Shown piece after piece: positions 45,270-54,169 of a stretch of 64,000 nucleotides of DNA. The DNA lies in the NCBI GenBank assembly GCA_029203145.1, contig CP119309.1, positions 2,629,001 to 2,693,000 on the forward strand, written 5' to 3'. The stretch comes from Candidatus Brevundimonas phytovorans. Lineage in GTDB: Bacteria; Pseudomonadota; Alphaproteobacteria; Caulobacterales; Caulobacteraceae. The notes beneath the pieces are model-generated. The model searched no databases, was not told where the DNA came from, and worked only from the letters and a program-made list of their open reading frames with translations. Every line of letters begins with the position of its first letter. Positions within the stretch are counted from its first letter, which is position 1. The position numbers and the translations under genes are program-made.

Positions 45270-46613
45270 CTACTGCGGATAGGCCACCGGCATGGCCCCC
45301 TCGCCGCCAGTGCGATAGCGGTCGCGCAGCAGCAGGTTGCGGGCCTGCAGCGGCTGCTCCACCCCGTCGATGAAGACGGCCGAGGGCTGGCTCAGCGGCT
45401 CCAGCGGGTCGCCCGACCAGACCACCACGTCGCCCGCCGCGCCCGGCTTCAGCTCGCCGAACTGGCCGTCGAAGCCGAAGATGCGCGCCGGGTTGACCGT
45501 GATCGCCTGGATCGCCGCCGCAAACGGCAGGCCGTGAGAGACGGCGTTGCCGGCGTTGTAGCGGATGTCGCGGGCGCGGTGGGTCGATCCCTCGTTGCCC
45601 TTGAGGGCGATGACCACGCCCGCTGCATTCAGCGCCGCCGCATTCTGCATCCGCGCCGCTCGCATCTCGAAGTTGCCGGGCAGGTTGGTGATCGGGTGCA
45701 GCAGGACCGGGACCTTGGCCGCCGCGATTTCGTTGGCGACCAGCCACCCCTCGGCGGCGCCGTCGAGGATGACCTTGACGCCTTCTTCTCTGGCCAGGCG
45801 CAGGACCTGCTGGATGTCCGAAGCGCGGTTGACGCTGACGATCAGCGGCATCGAGCCATTGGCCACCGGGATCAGGGCCTCAAGGTCGGCGCGCGACAGC
45901 GACAGGTCGCGCAGCGCCGCCCGGTCATAGGCGGCCTTGTTGCGGGCATAGAGGCGAACCTCGGCCAGGGTCTCCTTGAACAGGACGAACTCGGCCCCGC
46001 GCGCGCCGCCGGCCACGTCCTTGCCGGCCTCGCCGAAGGGGGCGACCATGGCCACGCGCGGCTTCACCAGGATGTCGGCGCCGCCCAGCTTGATGACCGC
46101 CGCTTGCCCTGCGAACAGGCCCGGCGTCTGGAAGCCGCCCGCGCCCGCGCCCGCGAAGTCGCTGTCGTCATGGCTGTGACCGCCGCCCGAGCCCGCGTGC
46201 TGGGGCGTGACCACGGCGCGGGTGACGCCGCCCAGACGAGCCACCGGCAGGGTGAAGGACCAGGGGTCCAGGCCGTAGGAAAGGTCGAAGGCGGCGCTCA
46301 GGGTGTTGGCGCTGTTCGACAGGTCGTTGGAGCCGCGCACCGAGCCGACTTCCGAACCGCCGAGGCCGGAATCTACGGCGACGAAGCCGGGGGCCACGAT
46401 CTGACCGCGCGCGTCGATGGTGCGCAGGCCCGCCGGGGCCGCACCGGTCCCGACGGAAACGACCTTGCCGTTGCGGATGACCACGGTGCCGTTCTCGATC
46501 ACCGAGGTTCCGGTCAGGACGCGACCGCCGGTAATGGCGACGTCCTGGGCCATGGCGGGACCGACGAGGGCGAGGGCTGCAACCGCGCCGGCGAGGAGGG
46601 TTTGGATACGCAT
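45270..46613 (-). CDS. Secreted amidohydrolase-like protein lacking all metal ligands
   Basis: A 447-residue protein with a signal peptide (about 1-22) and an amidohydrolase fold: VAITGGRVLTGTSVIENGTVVI at the start, FGQFGELKPGAAGDVVVWSGDPLE at the end. It lacks the catalytic residues: where its upstream neighbour has IDIHSHLG, it has VAVDSGLGG (about 79-85); the neighbour's NHCYRAD aligns with SVNRASD, FHHAVEA with ILDGAAE, and IHSDDAE with LKGNEGS. It is therefore predicted to be inactive, possibly a partner of the neighbour. It starts 3 bases after the active-type paralogue in the same operon. Confidence 0.87.
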   Translation of the reverse strand: MRIQTLLAGAVAALALVGPAMAQDVAITGGRVLTGTSVIENGTVVIRNGKVVSVGTGAAPAGLRTIDARGQIVAPGFVAVDSGLGGSEVGSVRGSNDLSNSANTLSAAFDLSYGLDPWSFTLPVARLGGVTRAVVTPQHAGSGGGHSHDDSDFAGAGAGGFQTPGLFAGQAAVIKLGGADILVKPRVAMVAPFGEAGKDVAGGARGAEFVLFKETLAEVRLYARNKAAYDRAALRDLSLSRADLEALIPVANGSMPLIVSVNRASDIQQVLRLAREEGVKVILDGAAEGWLVANEIAAAKVPVLLHPITNLPGNFEMRAARMQNAAALNAAGVVIALKGNEGSTHRARDIRYNAGNAVSHGLPFAAAIQAITVNPARIFGFDGQFGELKPGAAGDVVVWSGDPLEPLSQPSAVFIDGVEQPLQARNLLLRDRYRTGGEGAMPVAYPQ

Positions 46614-46616
46614 GGT

Positions 46617-48107
46617 TCAGCGAGCTCCCTGGGCGACGCCGGCGGCGGCCTGGCCGAAGCCGGGCTGACCCAGTTCGAAATCGGACACGGGCTGGAAGGC
46701 GGGGTTCTGACGGTCAAAGGCCAGACCGCCGTCGATGAAGACCTGATCGGCGCGGGCGTAGATCGAGAAGGGATCGGCGCTCCAGATCACCACATCGGCG
46801 CGCTTGCCGGGCTCCAGCGAGCCGGTCTCCTTGTCGATGCCGATGGATTTGGCGGCGTTCAGGGTGATCCAGCTGATCGCGTGTTCTTCCGAGATGTTCA
46901 TCCCGGCGCGACGGCCAGCCGATAGGGCGGCGGCGGCTTCCTGGTTGAGGCGCTGGGTCAGTTCGGCGTCGTCGGAGTGGATGACGGCGCAGGAACCCTC
47001 GGGCGCGTCGGTCAGGGCAGCGTTCTCCTCGATGCCGTCCAGAGCCTCCATCTTGAAGCCCCACCAGCCGGTCCACATGGCGGCGCAGACGCCTTCACGG
47101 GCCAGCAGGGGCGCGATCTTGTAGGCCTCGACCGCGTGGTGGAAGGTGGTGACCTTGTAGCCGAACTCCCTGGCCACATCGAGCATGACCGCCATCTCGT
47201 CGGCGCGGTAGCAGTGGTTCTGGATCAGGATGGACCCGTCCAGCACGCCGGCCAGGGTCTCAAGCTGCAGGTTGCGGGTCGGAGGCGCGCCCTGACCGTC
47301 CTCGCGCCACTTGTCCCACTTGGCCTTGTATTCGCGGGCCGCGATGAAGGCGGCGCGATAGCCGGCGACATTGCCCATGCCGGTGGCCGGCGACTGGTTG
47401 CGCGAGCCATAGACGCGGCTGGGGTTCTCGCCGCAGGCCATCTTCAGGCCATAGGGAGCGCCCGGGAACTTCATGCCCTGCATGGTCACTGAGGGGATGT
47501 TGCGCACCGTCACGCCGCGACCGCCGAACAGGTTGGCCGAGCCAGGCAGGATTTGAAGCGTGGTCACGCCGCCGGCGCGGGCGGTGTTGAAACCCGGGTC
47601 CTGGGGCCAGAGGGAGTGTTCAGCCCAGACCTGGGCCGTGTTCGGATTGGTCGCTTCGTTGCCGTCGCTCATGCCCTGAACGCCGGGCGAAGGATAGACG
47701 CCGAGGTGGCTGTGGATGTCGATGACGCCGGGCGTGACGTAGCGGCCGCGCGCATCGACCACCTTGTGGCCCGCCGGCACCGGGGTGTCGGCCCCGCCGA
47801 CGGCGGCGATGCGGCCGTCGGTGACGATGACCACGCCGCCGTCGATCTTCTGACCCGTGCCGGTCAGAACCGTGGCGCCGACCAGGGCCAGGTTTTCACG
47901 CGGCAGGCCGCGATAGGTCGAGGGATAGGGGTCGGTGTTGGCCCAGCCGTCCAGGCCCGGGGCCATGGTGCGGTCCGTGGACGACGGGGAGGCCGTCTCG
48001 GTCCTGGGCTTGGCGTCGCCGGTCGTGGCGCAGGCCGACAGGCTGAGAACGCCGAGCGCGCAGGTGAGGACAGCGAGGCTTGGACCCCGCAGACGGTTAA
48101 GCAACAT
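46617..48107 (-). CDS. Amidohydrolase-family lipoprotein (canonical metal site)
   Basis: A 496-residue envelope enzyme. Lipobox LSLSAC gives a lipidated Cys near 26. The metal-binding HSH is at about 132-134 (IDIHSHLG), with later candidates NHCYRADE, FHHAVEA and IHSDDAE supplying the His and Asp ligands. The amidohydrolase fold framing (GATVLTGTG, RGRYVTPGVID, SLEPGKRADVVIW) is complete. Substrate unknown: the imidazolonepropionase-like branch also includes peptidases and hydrolases of xenobiotics. ATG 48107 has a GAGGGGGT ribosome-binding site. Confidence 0.9.
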   Translation of the reverse strand: MLLNRLRGPSLAVLTCALGVLSLSACATTGDAKPRTETASPSSTDRTMAPGLDGWANTDPYPSTYRGLPRENLALVGATVLTGTGQKIDGGVVIVTDGRIAAVGGADTPVPAGHKVVDARGRYVTPGVIDIHSHLGVYPSPGVQGMSDGNEATNPNTAQVWAEHSLWPQDPGFNTARAGGVTTLQILPGSANLFGGRGVTVRNIPSVTMQGMKFPGAPYGLKMACGENPSRVYGSRNQSPATGMGNVAGYRAAFIAAREYKAKWDKWREDGQGAPPTRNLQLETLAGVLDGSILIQNHCYRADEMAVMLDVAREFGYKVTTFHHAVEAYKIAPLLAREGVCAAMWTGWWGFKMEALDGIEENAALTDAPEGSCAVIHSDDAELTQRLNQEAAAALSAGRRAGMNISEEHAISWITLNAAKSIGIDKETGSLEPGKRADVVIWSADPFSIYARADQVFIDGGLAFDRQNPAFQPVSDFELGQPGFGQAAAGVAQGAR

Positions 48108-48207
48108 GAGCGAGACCCCCTCGCGCCCGCAGACAGCGGGCAGACAATGGGATGGCATACAAGGGAGGTTCAGCCTCGCCGTAAAGGGGAAATGTCAGGC
48201 AATTTGC

Positions 48208-48489
48208 TCAGCGGGGGGACAACCGGTCGCGGACCTCGGCCTCGCTCAGCCCCTCGACCTCGATCATCTTAAGCCGCGACTGCCCCCCGCGCGCCAGGGT
48301 CACGTCGCGCTTGGGGACGCCCAGCGCCTTGGCGAGGAAGGCGACCAGGGCGGCGTTGGCCTCGCCCTCGACCGGCTGGGCCCGCACGCGGACCTTGAGC
48401 ACCGGGCGGCCGTCGGGGTCCACGTCCCAGCCGTCGATGCGGTCGGCGGCGGCGCGGGGCGTCAGCTTGATGGCGAGGCGGGCGGTCAT
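48208..48489 (-). CDS. DUF167 (YggU-type) protein
   Basis: A 93-residue protein: LAIKLTPRAAADRIDGW, VLKVRVRAQPVEGEANAALVAFLAKALGVPKRDVTLARGGQSRLK (in part) and EVEGLSEAEVRDRL. This is the YggU/DUF167 pattern. Function is unknown. ATG at 48489 is chosen over frames reaching back into the repeat. It is monocistronic. Confidence 0.93.
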   Translation of the reverse strand: MTARLAIKLTPRAAADRIDGWDVDPDGRPVLKVRVRAQPVEGEANAALVAFLAKALGVPKRDVTLARGGQSRLKMIEVEGLSEAEVRDRLSPR

Positions 48490-48526
48490 GGCCCTATGTC
48501 CGTCATCCCGGCCCAACGGTGCAAGC

Positions 48527-48665
48527 TCTCCCTCCCCGTTCGGGCAGGGTGGTCGATGCGAAGCGAAGACCGGGTGGGGAGGGCGAGGCGATACCGAGGC
48601 GCGGCTGACTTGCCTGGCCGCCCCCACCCGGCGCTGCGCGCCACCCTCCCCCAAGGGGGAGGGAG
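48527..48665. repeat. Intergenic palindromic repeat, diverged family B relative
   Basis: Arm 1 (about 48527-48583) has CTCCCTCCCCGTT...GGGCAGGGTGG and CCGGGTGGGGAGGGCG. Arm 2 (about 48618-48665) has CGCCCCCACCCGG... CCACCCTCCCCC...GGGGGAGGGAG. The pairing is imperfect. It lies between the DUF167 gene and etfA. Confidence 0.75.
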
Positions 48666-48676
48666 ACAGCCAATTG

Positions 48677-48708
48677 AAAACGCGCCGGACGGTTCCCCAT
48701 CCGGCGCG
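48677..48708 (-). terminator. Rho-independent terminator of etfBA
   Basis: Minus strand: CGCGCCGGA-TGGGGAACCG-TCCGGCGCG then TTTTC. The stem is 9 bp, GC-rich and perfect, 25 bases after the etfA stop. Confidence 0.88.
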
Positions 48709-48733
48709 CTTCATGTTCAGCCTGTGGAACCGA

Positions 48734-49663
48734 TCAGCCCAGGGCGGCCATCAGTTCCGGCACGGCGGTCTTGTAGTCGGCGACCAGGCCGTAGTCGGCG
48801 ACCTGGAAGATCGGGGCGTCGGCGTCCTTGTTGATGGCGACGATGACCTTGGAGTCCTTCATGCCGGCCAGGTGCTGGATGGCGCCCGAGATGCCGATGG
48901 CGATGTAGAGGGCCGGGGCCACCACCTTGCCGGTCTGACCGACCTGATAGTCGTTGGGGGCGTAGCCCGCGTCGACGGCGGCGCGGGAGGCGCCGACAGC
49001 GGCGCCCAGCTTGTCGGCCAGGGGGTCCATGACGGCGTGGAACTCTTCGGCCGAGCCCAGGGCGCGGCCGCCCGAGACGATGATCTTGGCGGCGCCCAGT
49101 TCGGGGCGGTCCGACTTGACCATTTCCTCGGAGACGAAGGCGGTCTTGGGCGCTTCACCGGCGGCGACGCTCTCGACCGAGGCCGAGCCGCCTTCAGCGG
49201 CGGCGGCGAAGGCCGTCGGGCGCACGGTGATGACCTTCTTGGCGTCAGCCGACTGGACGGTCTCCAGGGCGTTGCCGGCGTAGATCGGGCGCACGAAGGT
49301 ATCGGCCGAGACGACCTCGACGATGTCCGAGATCGGGGCGACGTCCAGCTTGGCGGCCAGGCGCGGGGCGAAGTTCTTGCCGTCCGTGGTGGCGGGCGAC
49401 AGGATAGCGTCGTAGTTCCCGGCCAGCGGCAGGACAGTGGCCTCGACCGCCTCGGCCAGACCGTGAGCGACGGCGTCGCCCTCGGCCAGCAGGACCTTGC
49501 GCACGCCGGAAATCTTGGCGGCGGCGTCGGCCACGCCCTTGGCGTTCTGGCCGAGCACCAGAACGTCCACGTCGGACGACAGGGCCAGAGCCGCCGTCAC
49601 GGTCTTGTGGGTGGTGTCGCGAACGATCGCGCCGTCGTGGTCGGCGATGACGAGAACGGCCAT
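48734..49663 (-). CDS. etfA: Electron transfer flavoprotein alpha subunit
   Basis: FAD-binding subunit of ETF, which carries electrons from acyl-CoA dehydrogenases to the quinone pool. The 309-residue protein has the C-terminal FAD domain: [38 protein letters not shown] (in part), then [26 protein letters not shown] and [16 protein letters not shown]. Its start overlaps the etfB stop by one base. Confidence 0.97.
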   Translation of the reverse strand: MAVLVIADHDGAIVRDTTHKTVTAALALSSDVDVLVLGQNAKGVADAAAKISGVRKVLLAEGDAVAHGLAEAVEATVLPLAGNYDAILSPATTDGKNFAPRLAAKLDVAPISDIVEVVSADTFVRPIYAGNALETVQSADAKKVITVRPTAFAAAAEGGSASVESVAAGEAPKTAFVSEEMVKSDRPELGAAKIIVSGGRALGSAEEFHAVMDPLADKLGAAVGASRAAVDAGYAPNDYQVGQTGKVVAPALYIAIGISGAIQHLAGMKDSKVIVAINKDADAPIFQVADYGLVADYKTAVPELMAALG

Positions 49664-50427
49664 TACAGAACCCCTGCGTCTTTGAGCTTGGAAACCAGTT
49701 CGGCCGCGTCGGCGACCTTGACGCCCGCCGAACGCTTCGGCGGCTCCGTCACCTTGAGGACCTTGAGGCGATCCGCGACATCGACGCTGTAGTCGGCGAC
49801 CGCCTTGACCGCGATCTCCTTCTTCTTGGCCTTCATGATGTTGGGCAGGCTGGCGTAGCGCGGGGTGTTGAGGCGCAGGTCCACCGTGACCACGGCCGGC
49901 AGGGTCGCCGCCACGGTCTGCAGGCCGCCGTCCACTTCACGCGTCACGGTCGCCTTGCCGCCGTCAATGACCAGCTTGCCGGCGAAGGTGGCCTGGGGCC
50001 AGTCCAGCAGGGCGGCCAGCATCTGACCCACGGCGTTGTTGTCGCCGTCGATGGACTGCTTGCCCATCAGGACCAGGTCAGGCTTTTCTTCATCGACCAC
50101 CGCCTTCAGCAGCTTGGCGACGGCCAGCGGCTCAAGGTCCGTATCGGACTGGATCAGGACGCCGCGGTCGGCGCCCATGGCCAGGGCGGTGCGCAGGGTT
50201 TCCTGGGCCTGGGTCACGCCGATGGAGACGACGACGATTTCCGTCGCCGTGCCGGCGGCATGATGTTCCTTGCCTTCCTTCAGACGCACGGCCTCTTCGA
50301 CGGCGATCTCGTCGAAGGGGTTCATGCTCATCTTGACGTTGGCCAGATCGACGCCGGTCTGATCCGCTTTGACGCGAGCCTTGACGTTATAGTCGATCAC
50401 CCGTTTCACCGGGACGAGTACCTTCAT
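49663..50427 (-). CDS. etfB: Electron transfer flavoprotein beta subunit
   Basis: AMP-binding partner of etfA. The 254-residue protein starts [22 protein letters not shown] and has [20 protein letters not shown], then [32 protein letters not shown] (in part), a family signature. ATG at 50427 fits; an extra ATG at 50439 lies slightly upstream. The two genes form the etfB-etfA operon. Confidence 0.97.
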   Translation of the reverse strand: MKVLVPVKRVIDYNVKARVKADQTGVDLANVKMSMNPFDEIAVEEAVRLKEGKEHHAAGTATEIVVVSIGVTQAQETLRTALAMGADRGVLIQSDTDLEPLAVAKLLKAVVDEEKPDLVLMGKQSIDGDNNAVGQMLAALLDWPQATFAGKLVIDGGKATVTREVDGGLQTVAATLPAVVTVDLRLNTPRYASLPNIMKAKKKEIAVKAVADYSVDVADRLKVLKVTEPPKRSAGVKVADAAELVSKLKDAGVL

Positions 50428-50551
50428 GAGCCTATCCACTTGGTCATCGAAATATGGGTCGAGGGATTGGACCGGCGAAACCGGCCTGTCAACGTAACGC
50501 TACGTGAACTCTGTTCGTGTCCGCGACCCAATTTTCCACTATGAGACCCGT

Positions 50552-50890
50552 ATGAAACGCTTTCTGACCATCGGCCGCCTGAGCGCCCTCTTTTTCAGCC
50601 TGTTCGCAGTGATGATCGCCGGCGTCTTCGTCTTCCAGCGCTACTGGATGGAACCGGGCGAGCGCTGCGAGGCCGAGGGCAAGTGGTACGATATGGAAAG
50701 CCGCATCTGCGCCCAGCCCATCTCCATCGCCGAAATCACCGGCCGCCCGATCGGCGTCACCCGCGCCCAGGCCTCGGCCGAGAAGAACAAGGAGCTGATC
50801 GACATCGAAGACCAGCTGAACGCCGAGAAACGCGCCCGCGCGGCGGCGACCGAGGCCGAACGCGCGCGGGTCGCGGCCTTGCAGCGATAA
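50552..50890 (+). CDS. Small membrane protein with C-terminal coiled coil
   Basis: A 112-residue protein: one membrane segment (about 12-32: ALFFSLFAVMIAGVFVF), two cysteines (ERCEAEGKWYDMESRICAQP, a possible disulfide pair), and a charged C-terminal coiled coil (KNKELIDIEDQLNAEKRARAAATEAERARVAAL, in part). I recognise no family. It sits on the plus strand between pduO and etfBA, which usually form one cluster in alphaproteobacteria. Confidence 0.78.
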   Translation: MKRFLTIGRLSALFFSLFAVMIAGVFVFQRYWMEPGERCEAEGKWYDMESRICAQPISIAEITGRPIGVTRAQASAEKNKELIDIEDQLNAEKRARAAATEAERARVAALQR

Positions 50891-50898
50891 AACAGACG

Positions 50899-50931
50899 AT
50901 CCTCCCCCGTGAACGGGGGAGGATTTTAGTT
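50899..50931 (+). terminator. Terminator hairpin, family B-like half repeat
   Basis: ATCCTCCCCC-GTGAAC-GGGGGAGGAT then TTTAGTTT: a perfect 10-bp stem, U-rich on both sides of the T run. It stands between the convergent coiled-coil and adenosyltransferase genes and matches the hairpin at the end of family B repeats. Confidence 0.8.
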
Positions 50932-50951
50932 TGCGTTCGTTCTTGGCCGAT

Positions 50952-51524
50952 TCAGCGCGTCGCGCCGGGCTTCCACAGGATGTCGGCGGCGCCATTGGCG
51001 TTGGCGCGGCGGGCGGCGACGAACAGGTGGTCCGACAGCCGGTTCAGATAGCGGACCGCGTCCGGGTTCACCTGCTCGCCCGATTCCAGCAGACGAATGG
51101 CGTCACGTTCAGCCCGGCGGCAGACCGTGCGCGCCAGGTGGAGGTGGGCCGACAGGGGCGAACCGCCCGACAGGATGAAGCTGTCCAGCGGCTTCAAGCT
51201 CTCGTTCATCCAGTCGATCTCGCTTTCCAGACGCTCGACCTGGGAGGCGATGATGCGCAGGGCCTCCCATTTCGGGGCCGGGTCCAGCGGCGTGGCCAGG
51301 TCCGCGCCGAGGTCGAACAGCTCGTTCTGGATACGGCCCAGCATGGCGTCAATGCGGTCGTTCTGGCCGCTGTTCAGACGGGCCAGACCGATGACGGCGT
51401 TCAACTCATCAACGGTCCCATAGGCCTCGACCCTCAGGTCGGTCTTGGACACGGGCGCGCCCGAGGCCAGACGGGTCTGGCCGCCGTCGCCGGTGCGGGT
51501 GTAGATCTTGTTCAGCGTGACCAT
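50952..51524 (-). CDS. pduO: PduO-type cob(I)alamin adenosyltransferase
   Basis: Makes adenosylcobalamin from cob(I)alamin and ATP. The 190-residue protein has the N-terminal ATP-binding motif TRTGDGGQTRL, then VDELNAVIGLARL, the central ILSGGSPLSAHLHLARTVCRRAER and C-terminal YLNRLSDHLFVAARRAN, as in PduO. It lies 30 bases downstream of the HIG1-like gene in one operon. Confidence 0.95.
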   Translation of the reverse strand: MVTLNKIYTRTGDGGQTRLASGAPVSKTDLRVEAYGTVDELNAVIGLARLNSGQNDRIDAMLGRIQNELFDLGADLATPLDPAPKWEALRIIASQVERLESEIDWMNESLKPLDSFILSGGSPLSAHLHLARTVCRRAERDAIRLLESGEQVNPDAVRYLNRLSDHLFVAARRANANGAADILWKPGATR

Positions 51525-51554
51525 GGTTTCAGCCCCCTAAGCTTGCCTGTCGTC

Positions 51555-51758
51555 TCAACCGCCGTGCGTGGACTTCCACCACATGCCGCCGACCAGCAGC
51601 AGCACCGCCACGGCCTGCAGCACCACCCGCAGCCGCATCAGCTTGTTGGAGTGCGAGCGGGCGAATTCGCCGCCGCGATACAGGGAATAGACGCCGAAAC
51701 CCAGGGTGATGGCGACGGCCGCAATGGCGACGAGGATCAGGATGTCGAAGATTTCCAT
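51555..51758 (-). CDS. Twin transmembrane (HIG1-domain) protein
   Basis: A 67-residue protein with two membrane helices (about 5-25 and 47-62) and a loop containing RGGEFARSHSNKLMRLRVVLQ, characteristic of the HIG1/HIGD domain (N-M-x-x-R-V-style pattern). Such proteins stabilise or modulate respiratory complexes in eukaryotes and some alphaproteobacteria. It precedes pduO, as in other alphaproteobacteria. Confidence 0.9.
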   Translation of the reverse strand: MEIFDILILVAIAAVAITLGFGVYSLYRGGEFARSHSNKLMRLRVVLQAVAVLLLVGGMWWKSTHGG

Positions 51759-51873
51759 GACCGCCTTCTAGGCTCCGCTGGAGGCGGGCGCCAGCGTCCG
51801 CGACGCCGCGCCGGCCAATTCCGCAATTGCGACCTATTCGCACACCCCGGTTGCCACCCCGCCCGCCTTGCTG

Positions 51874-51893
51874 TTGAGAAGCGCTCGCAATCA
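51874..51893. promoter_or_regulatory. Possible Fur-like operator upstream of the TonB receptor
   Basis: TTGAGAAGCGCTCGCAATCA at 51874-51893 is a near-palindrome that resembles Fur boxes (compare TTGAGAAnnnnTCGCAAT types), and lies 13 bases before the receptor ATG. Confidence is moderate because the dyad is imperfect. Confidence 0.35.
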
Positions 51894-51906
51894 ACCGGGG
51901 CTGTTC

Positions 51907-54066
51907 ATGTCTTTCTTCACCGTCTCTCGCCGTTCGACCCTGCTGGCCACCTCCGCCCTGGCCATGCTCTCGGGGGGCCGAGGCGCGACAGCGGAAGACC
52001 TGGCCGACCAGGGCCGTCTCCAGACCACGACCATTGAGGATGTCGTCGTCACGGCCTCGGGCTTCGAACAACGCATCACCCAGGCCCCGGCCTCGATCAG
52101 CGTCGTGCCGCGCAAGGACATCCAGGAACTGCGCGCCGCCTCGGTCGCCGAGATCCTGACCAATATCGAGGGCGTCGACGTGGGCGCCGCCGTCGGCAAG
52201 ACCGGCGGCCAGACCATCAACATTCGCGGCATGGGCTCGGACTACACCCTGATCCTGATCGACGGCCGCCGCCAGAACACGGCGGGCAGCGTGACGCCGA
52301 ACGGGTTTGGCGAGACGTCCTCAAGCTTCATGCCCCCAGTCTCGGCCATCGAGCGCATCGAGGTCGTGCGCGGCCCGGTCTCGACCCTCTATGGGTCGGA
52401 TGCGATGGGCGGCGTGGTCAACATCATCACCCGCAAGGTCGGCGACGTCTGGGGCGGCGCGGCCTCGGCCCACTACACCCTGCAGGGCGACGACGAGTTC
52501 GGCGCCATCTGGGGCGGCGACTTCTACGCCAACGGCCCGCTGGTGAAGGACCTGCTGGGTCTGGCCGTACGCGGCTCCTATCTGACGCGCGAGCAGTCGA
52601 ACCTGAAGTTCGAGACCGTCGGCGGCGTCGAAACCCCCGTCACCGGCTTCGGCCGCAGTTCGACCGAGAACGAGATCTGGACCCTGGGCGGCCGCCTGAC
52701 CCTGACGCCGCACGCCGACCACGACCTGTGGCTGGACGTGGACGTCTCGCGTCAGTGGTATGACAACGCCAAGGGTCAGATGGGCACCAACACCACCGCC
52801 GGCGGCTATGGAAATGCGCTGGAGTTCAACCGGGACCAGGTCGCCCTGGCCCACAACTGGCGCCTGCCGTTCGGCGTGCTGGAATCCAACCTGTCGTTCG
52901 GCAGGACGGAAACCATCGGCCGCATCATCCCCAACGGGGTGGCGGGCGCCGGCGGCGCGCGGGACCTGGTGTCGGAAAACACCATCTTCGACACCAAGCT
53001 GTTCTCGCAGTGGCGCAACCACAGCTTCACCGTCGGGGGTCAGTACTGGGACGCCCAGATGGTCGACGGCGTGGCCCCGACGACGTTCGAGCACACCCAG
53101 TGGGCCCTGTTCGCCGAGGATGAGTGGCGCTTCACCGACACGCTGGCCCTGACCCTGGGCGCGCGTCACGACGACCATTCCAAGTTCGGCGCCCACTTCA
53201 GCCCGCGCGCCTATCTGGTGTGGAACGCCTCGCCCGAGTGGACCCTCAAGGGCGGCGTCAGCCAGGGCTTCAAGACCCCGCGCCTGGAACAGCTGGCCGA
53301 GGGCATCAACGGCTTCGGTTCACAGGGCCGTCTGCCCCTGCTGGGGTCGCCGGGTCTGAAGCCCGAGACCTCGACCTCCAGCGAGGTCGCGGTCTTCTAC
53401 GACAACGGCTCGACCTTCCGCGCCAACCTCACGGTCTTCCACAACACCTTCCAGGACAAGATCGCCGCAGGGCCCCCGGTCGCGAACTGCACCTTCGGCC
53501 TGACCCAGGCCCAGTATGACGCCGGCGCCTACGACAAGACTGGCTGCGTCGACGTCGGCTTCTGGGCCGCCTACGCCACCTTCGGCCAGCAGGTGAACGT
53601 GGACGAGGCCGTAACGCGCGGGCTCGAGGCGGCGGCGCGCTGGCGCTTCGCCCCGGACTGGACCCTGTCGGGCAACTACACCTACACCGACAGCGAGCAG
53701 AAGTCGGGCGCGGCCAAGGGCCTGCCCCTGACCGACACGCCCAAGCACATGGTCAACGCCAGCCTGCGGTGGAACGCCACGGACAAGATGAACCTGTGGC
53801 TGCGCGGCGAGTATCGCTCGGAGCGCTTCCGCGGTCTGGGTGCGGCCCGCGACGCCTGGGGCGACTACAAGGCCTATGATCTGTTCCACCTGGGCGGATC
53901 GTATCAGGTGAGTGATCGCATCACGATCAACGCCGCCGTCTACAACCTGTTCAACAAGGACTTCGTCAGCCTCAAGCCCTACGGCGCGCCGGTCGCCTAT
54001 GCGCCGGAATACGCCAACAATCAGGAGCCGCGCCGCCTCTGGGTGTCGGTGACGACGACCTTCTGA
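51907..54066 (+). CDS. TonB-dependent receptor (siderophore type)
   Basis: An outer-membrane active-transport channel of 719 residues. A signal peptide (about 1-33) and an N-terminal TonB box/extension precede the plug domain (IEDVVVTASGFEQRITQAPASISVVPRKDIQELRAASVAEILTNIEGVDV, in part; then INIRGMGSDYTLILIDGRRQ and RIEVVRGPVSTLYGSDAMGGVVNIITRK). The beta-barrel C-terminus ends FVSL...RLWVSVTTTF, the usual terminal Phe. It resembles catecholate or colicin-I-type receptors (CirA/FepA-like). ATG at 51907 after a GGGG leader. Confidence 0.93.
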   Translation: MSFFTVSRRSTLLATSALAMLSGGRGATAEDLADQGRLQTTTIEDVVVTASGFEQRITQAPASISVVPRKDIQELRAASVAEILTNIEGVDVGAAVGKTGGQTINIRGMGSDYTLILIDGRRQNTAGSVTPNGFGETSSSFMPPVSAIERIEVVRGPVSTLYGSDAMGGVVNIITRKVGDVWGGAASAHYTLQGDDEFGAIWGGDFYANGPLVKDLLGLAVRGSYLTREQSNLKFETVGGVETPVTGFGRSSTENEIWTLGGRLTLTPHADHDLWLDVDVSRQWYDNAKGQMGTNTTAGGYGNALEFNRDQVALAHNWRLPFGVLESNLSFGRTETIGRIIPNGVAGAGGARDLVSENTIFDTKLFSQWRNHSFTVGGQYWDAQMVDGVAPTTFEHTQWALFAEDEWRFTDTLALTLGARHDDHSKFGAHFSPRAYLVWNASPEWTLKGGVSQGFKTPRLEQLAEGINGFGSQGRLPLLGSPGLKPETSTSSEVAVFYDNGSTFRANLTVFHNTFQDKIAAGPPVANCTFGLTQAQYDAGAYDKTGCVDVGFWAAYATFGQQVNVDEAVTRGLEAAARWRFAPDWTLSGNYTYTDSEQKSGAAKGLPLTDTPKHMVNASLRWNATDKMNLWLRGEYRSERFRGLGAARDAWGDYKAYDLFHLGGSYQVSDRITINAAVYNLFNKDFVSLKPYGAPVAYAPEYANNQEPRRLWVSVTTTF

Positions 54067-54091
54067 TCCCCCTTTCCTCCCCAAACTCACA

Positions 54092-54125
54092 AGGGCCGTC
54101 TCGACCGAGGCGGCCCTCTTTCTTT
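54092..54125 (+). terminator. Rho-independent terminator of the receptor gene
   Basis: AGGGCCGTCT-CGACCG-AGGCGGCCCT then CTTTCTTT: a 10-bp stem with one mismatch plus U-tract. Confidence 0.8.
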
Positions 54126-54169
54126 GACAGCTAAGCCGTTAGTCATCTTTGCCGGGCAGTGTCCTCGCC

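Noticed and set aside
44329..45747. A minus-strand frame that runs through arfB, yaiI and part of the amidohydrolase-like gene
   Set aside because: Only its end (arfB) carries a motif. The rest is an out-of-frame reading of yaiI and the amidohydrolase.
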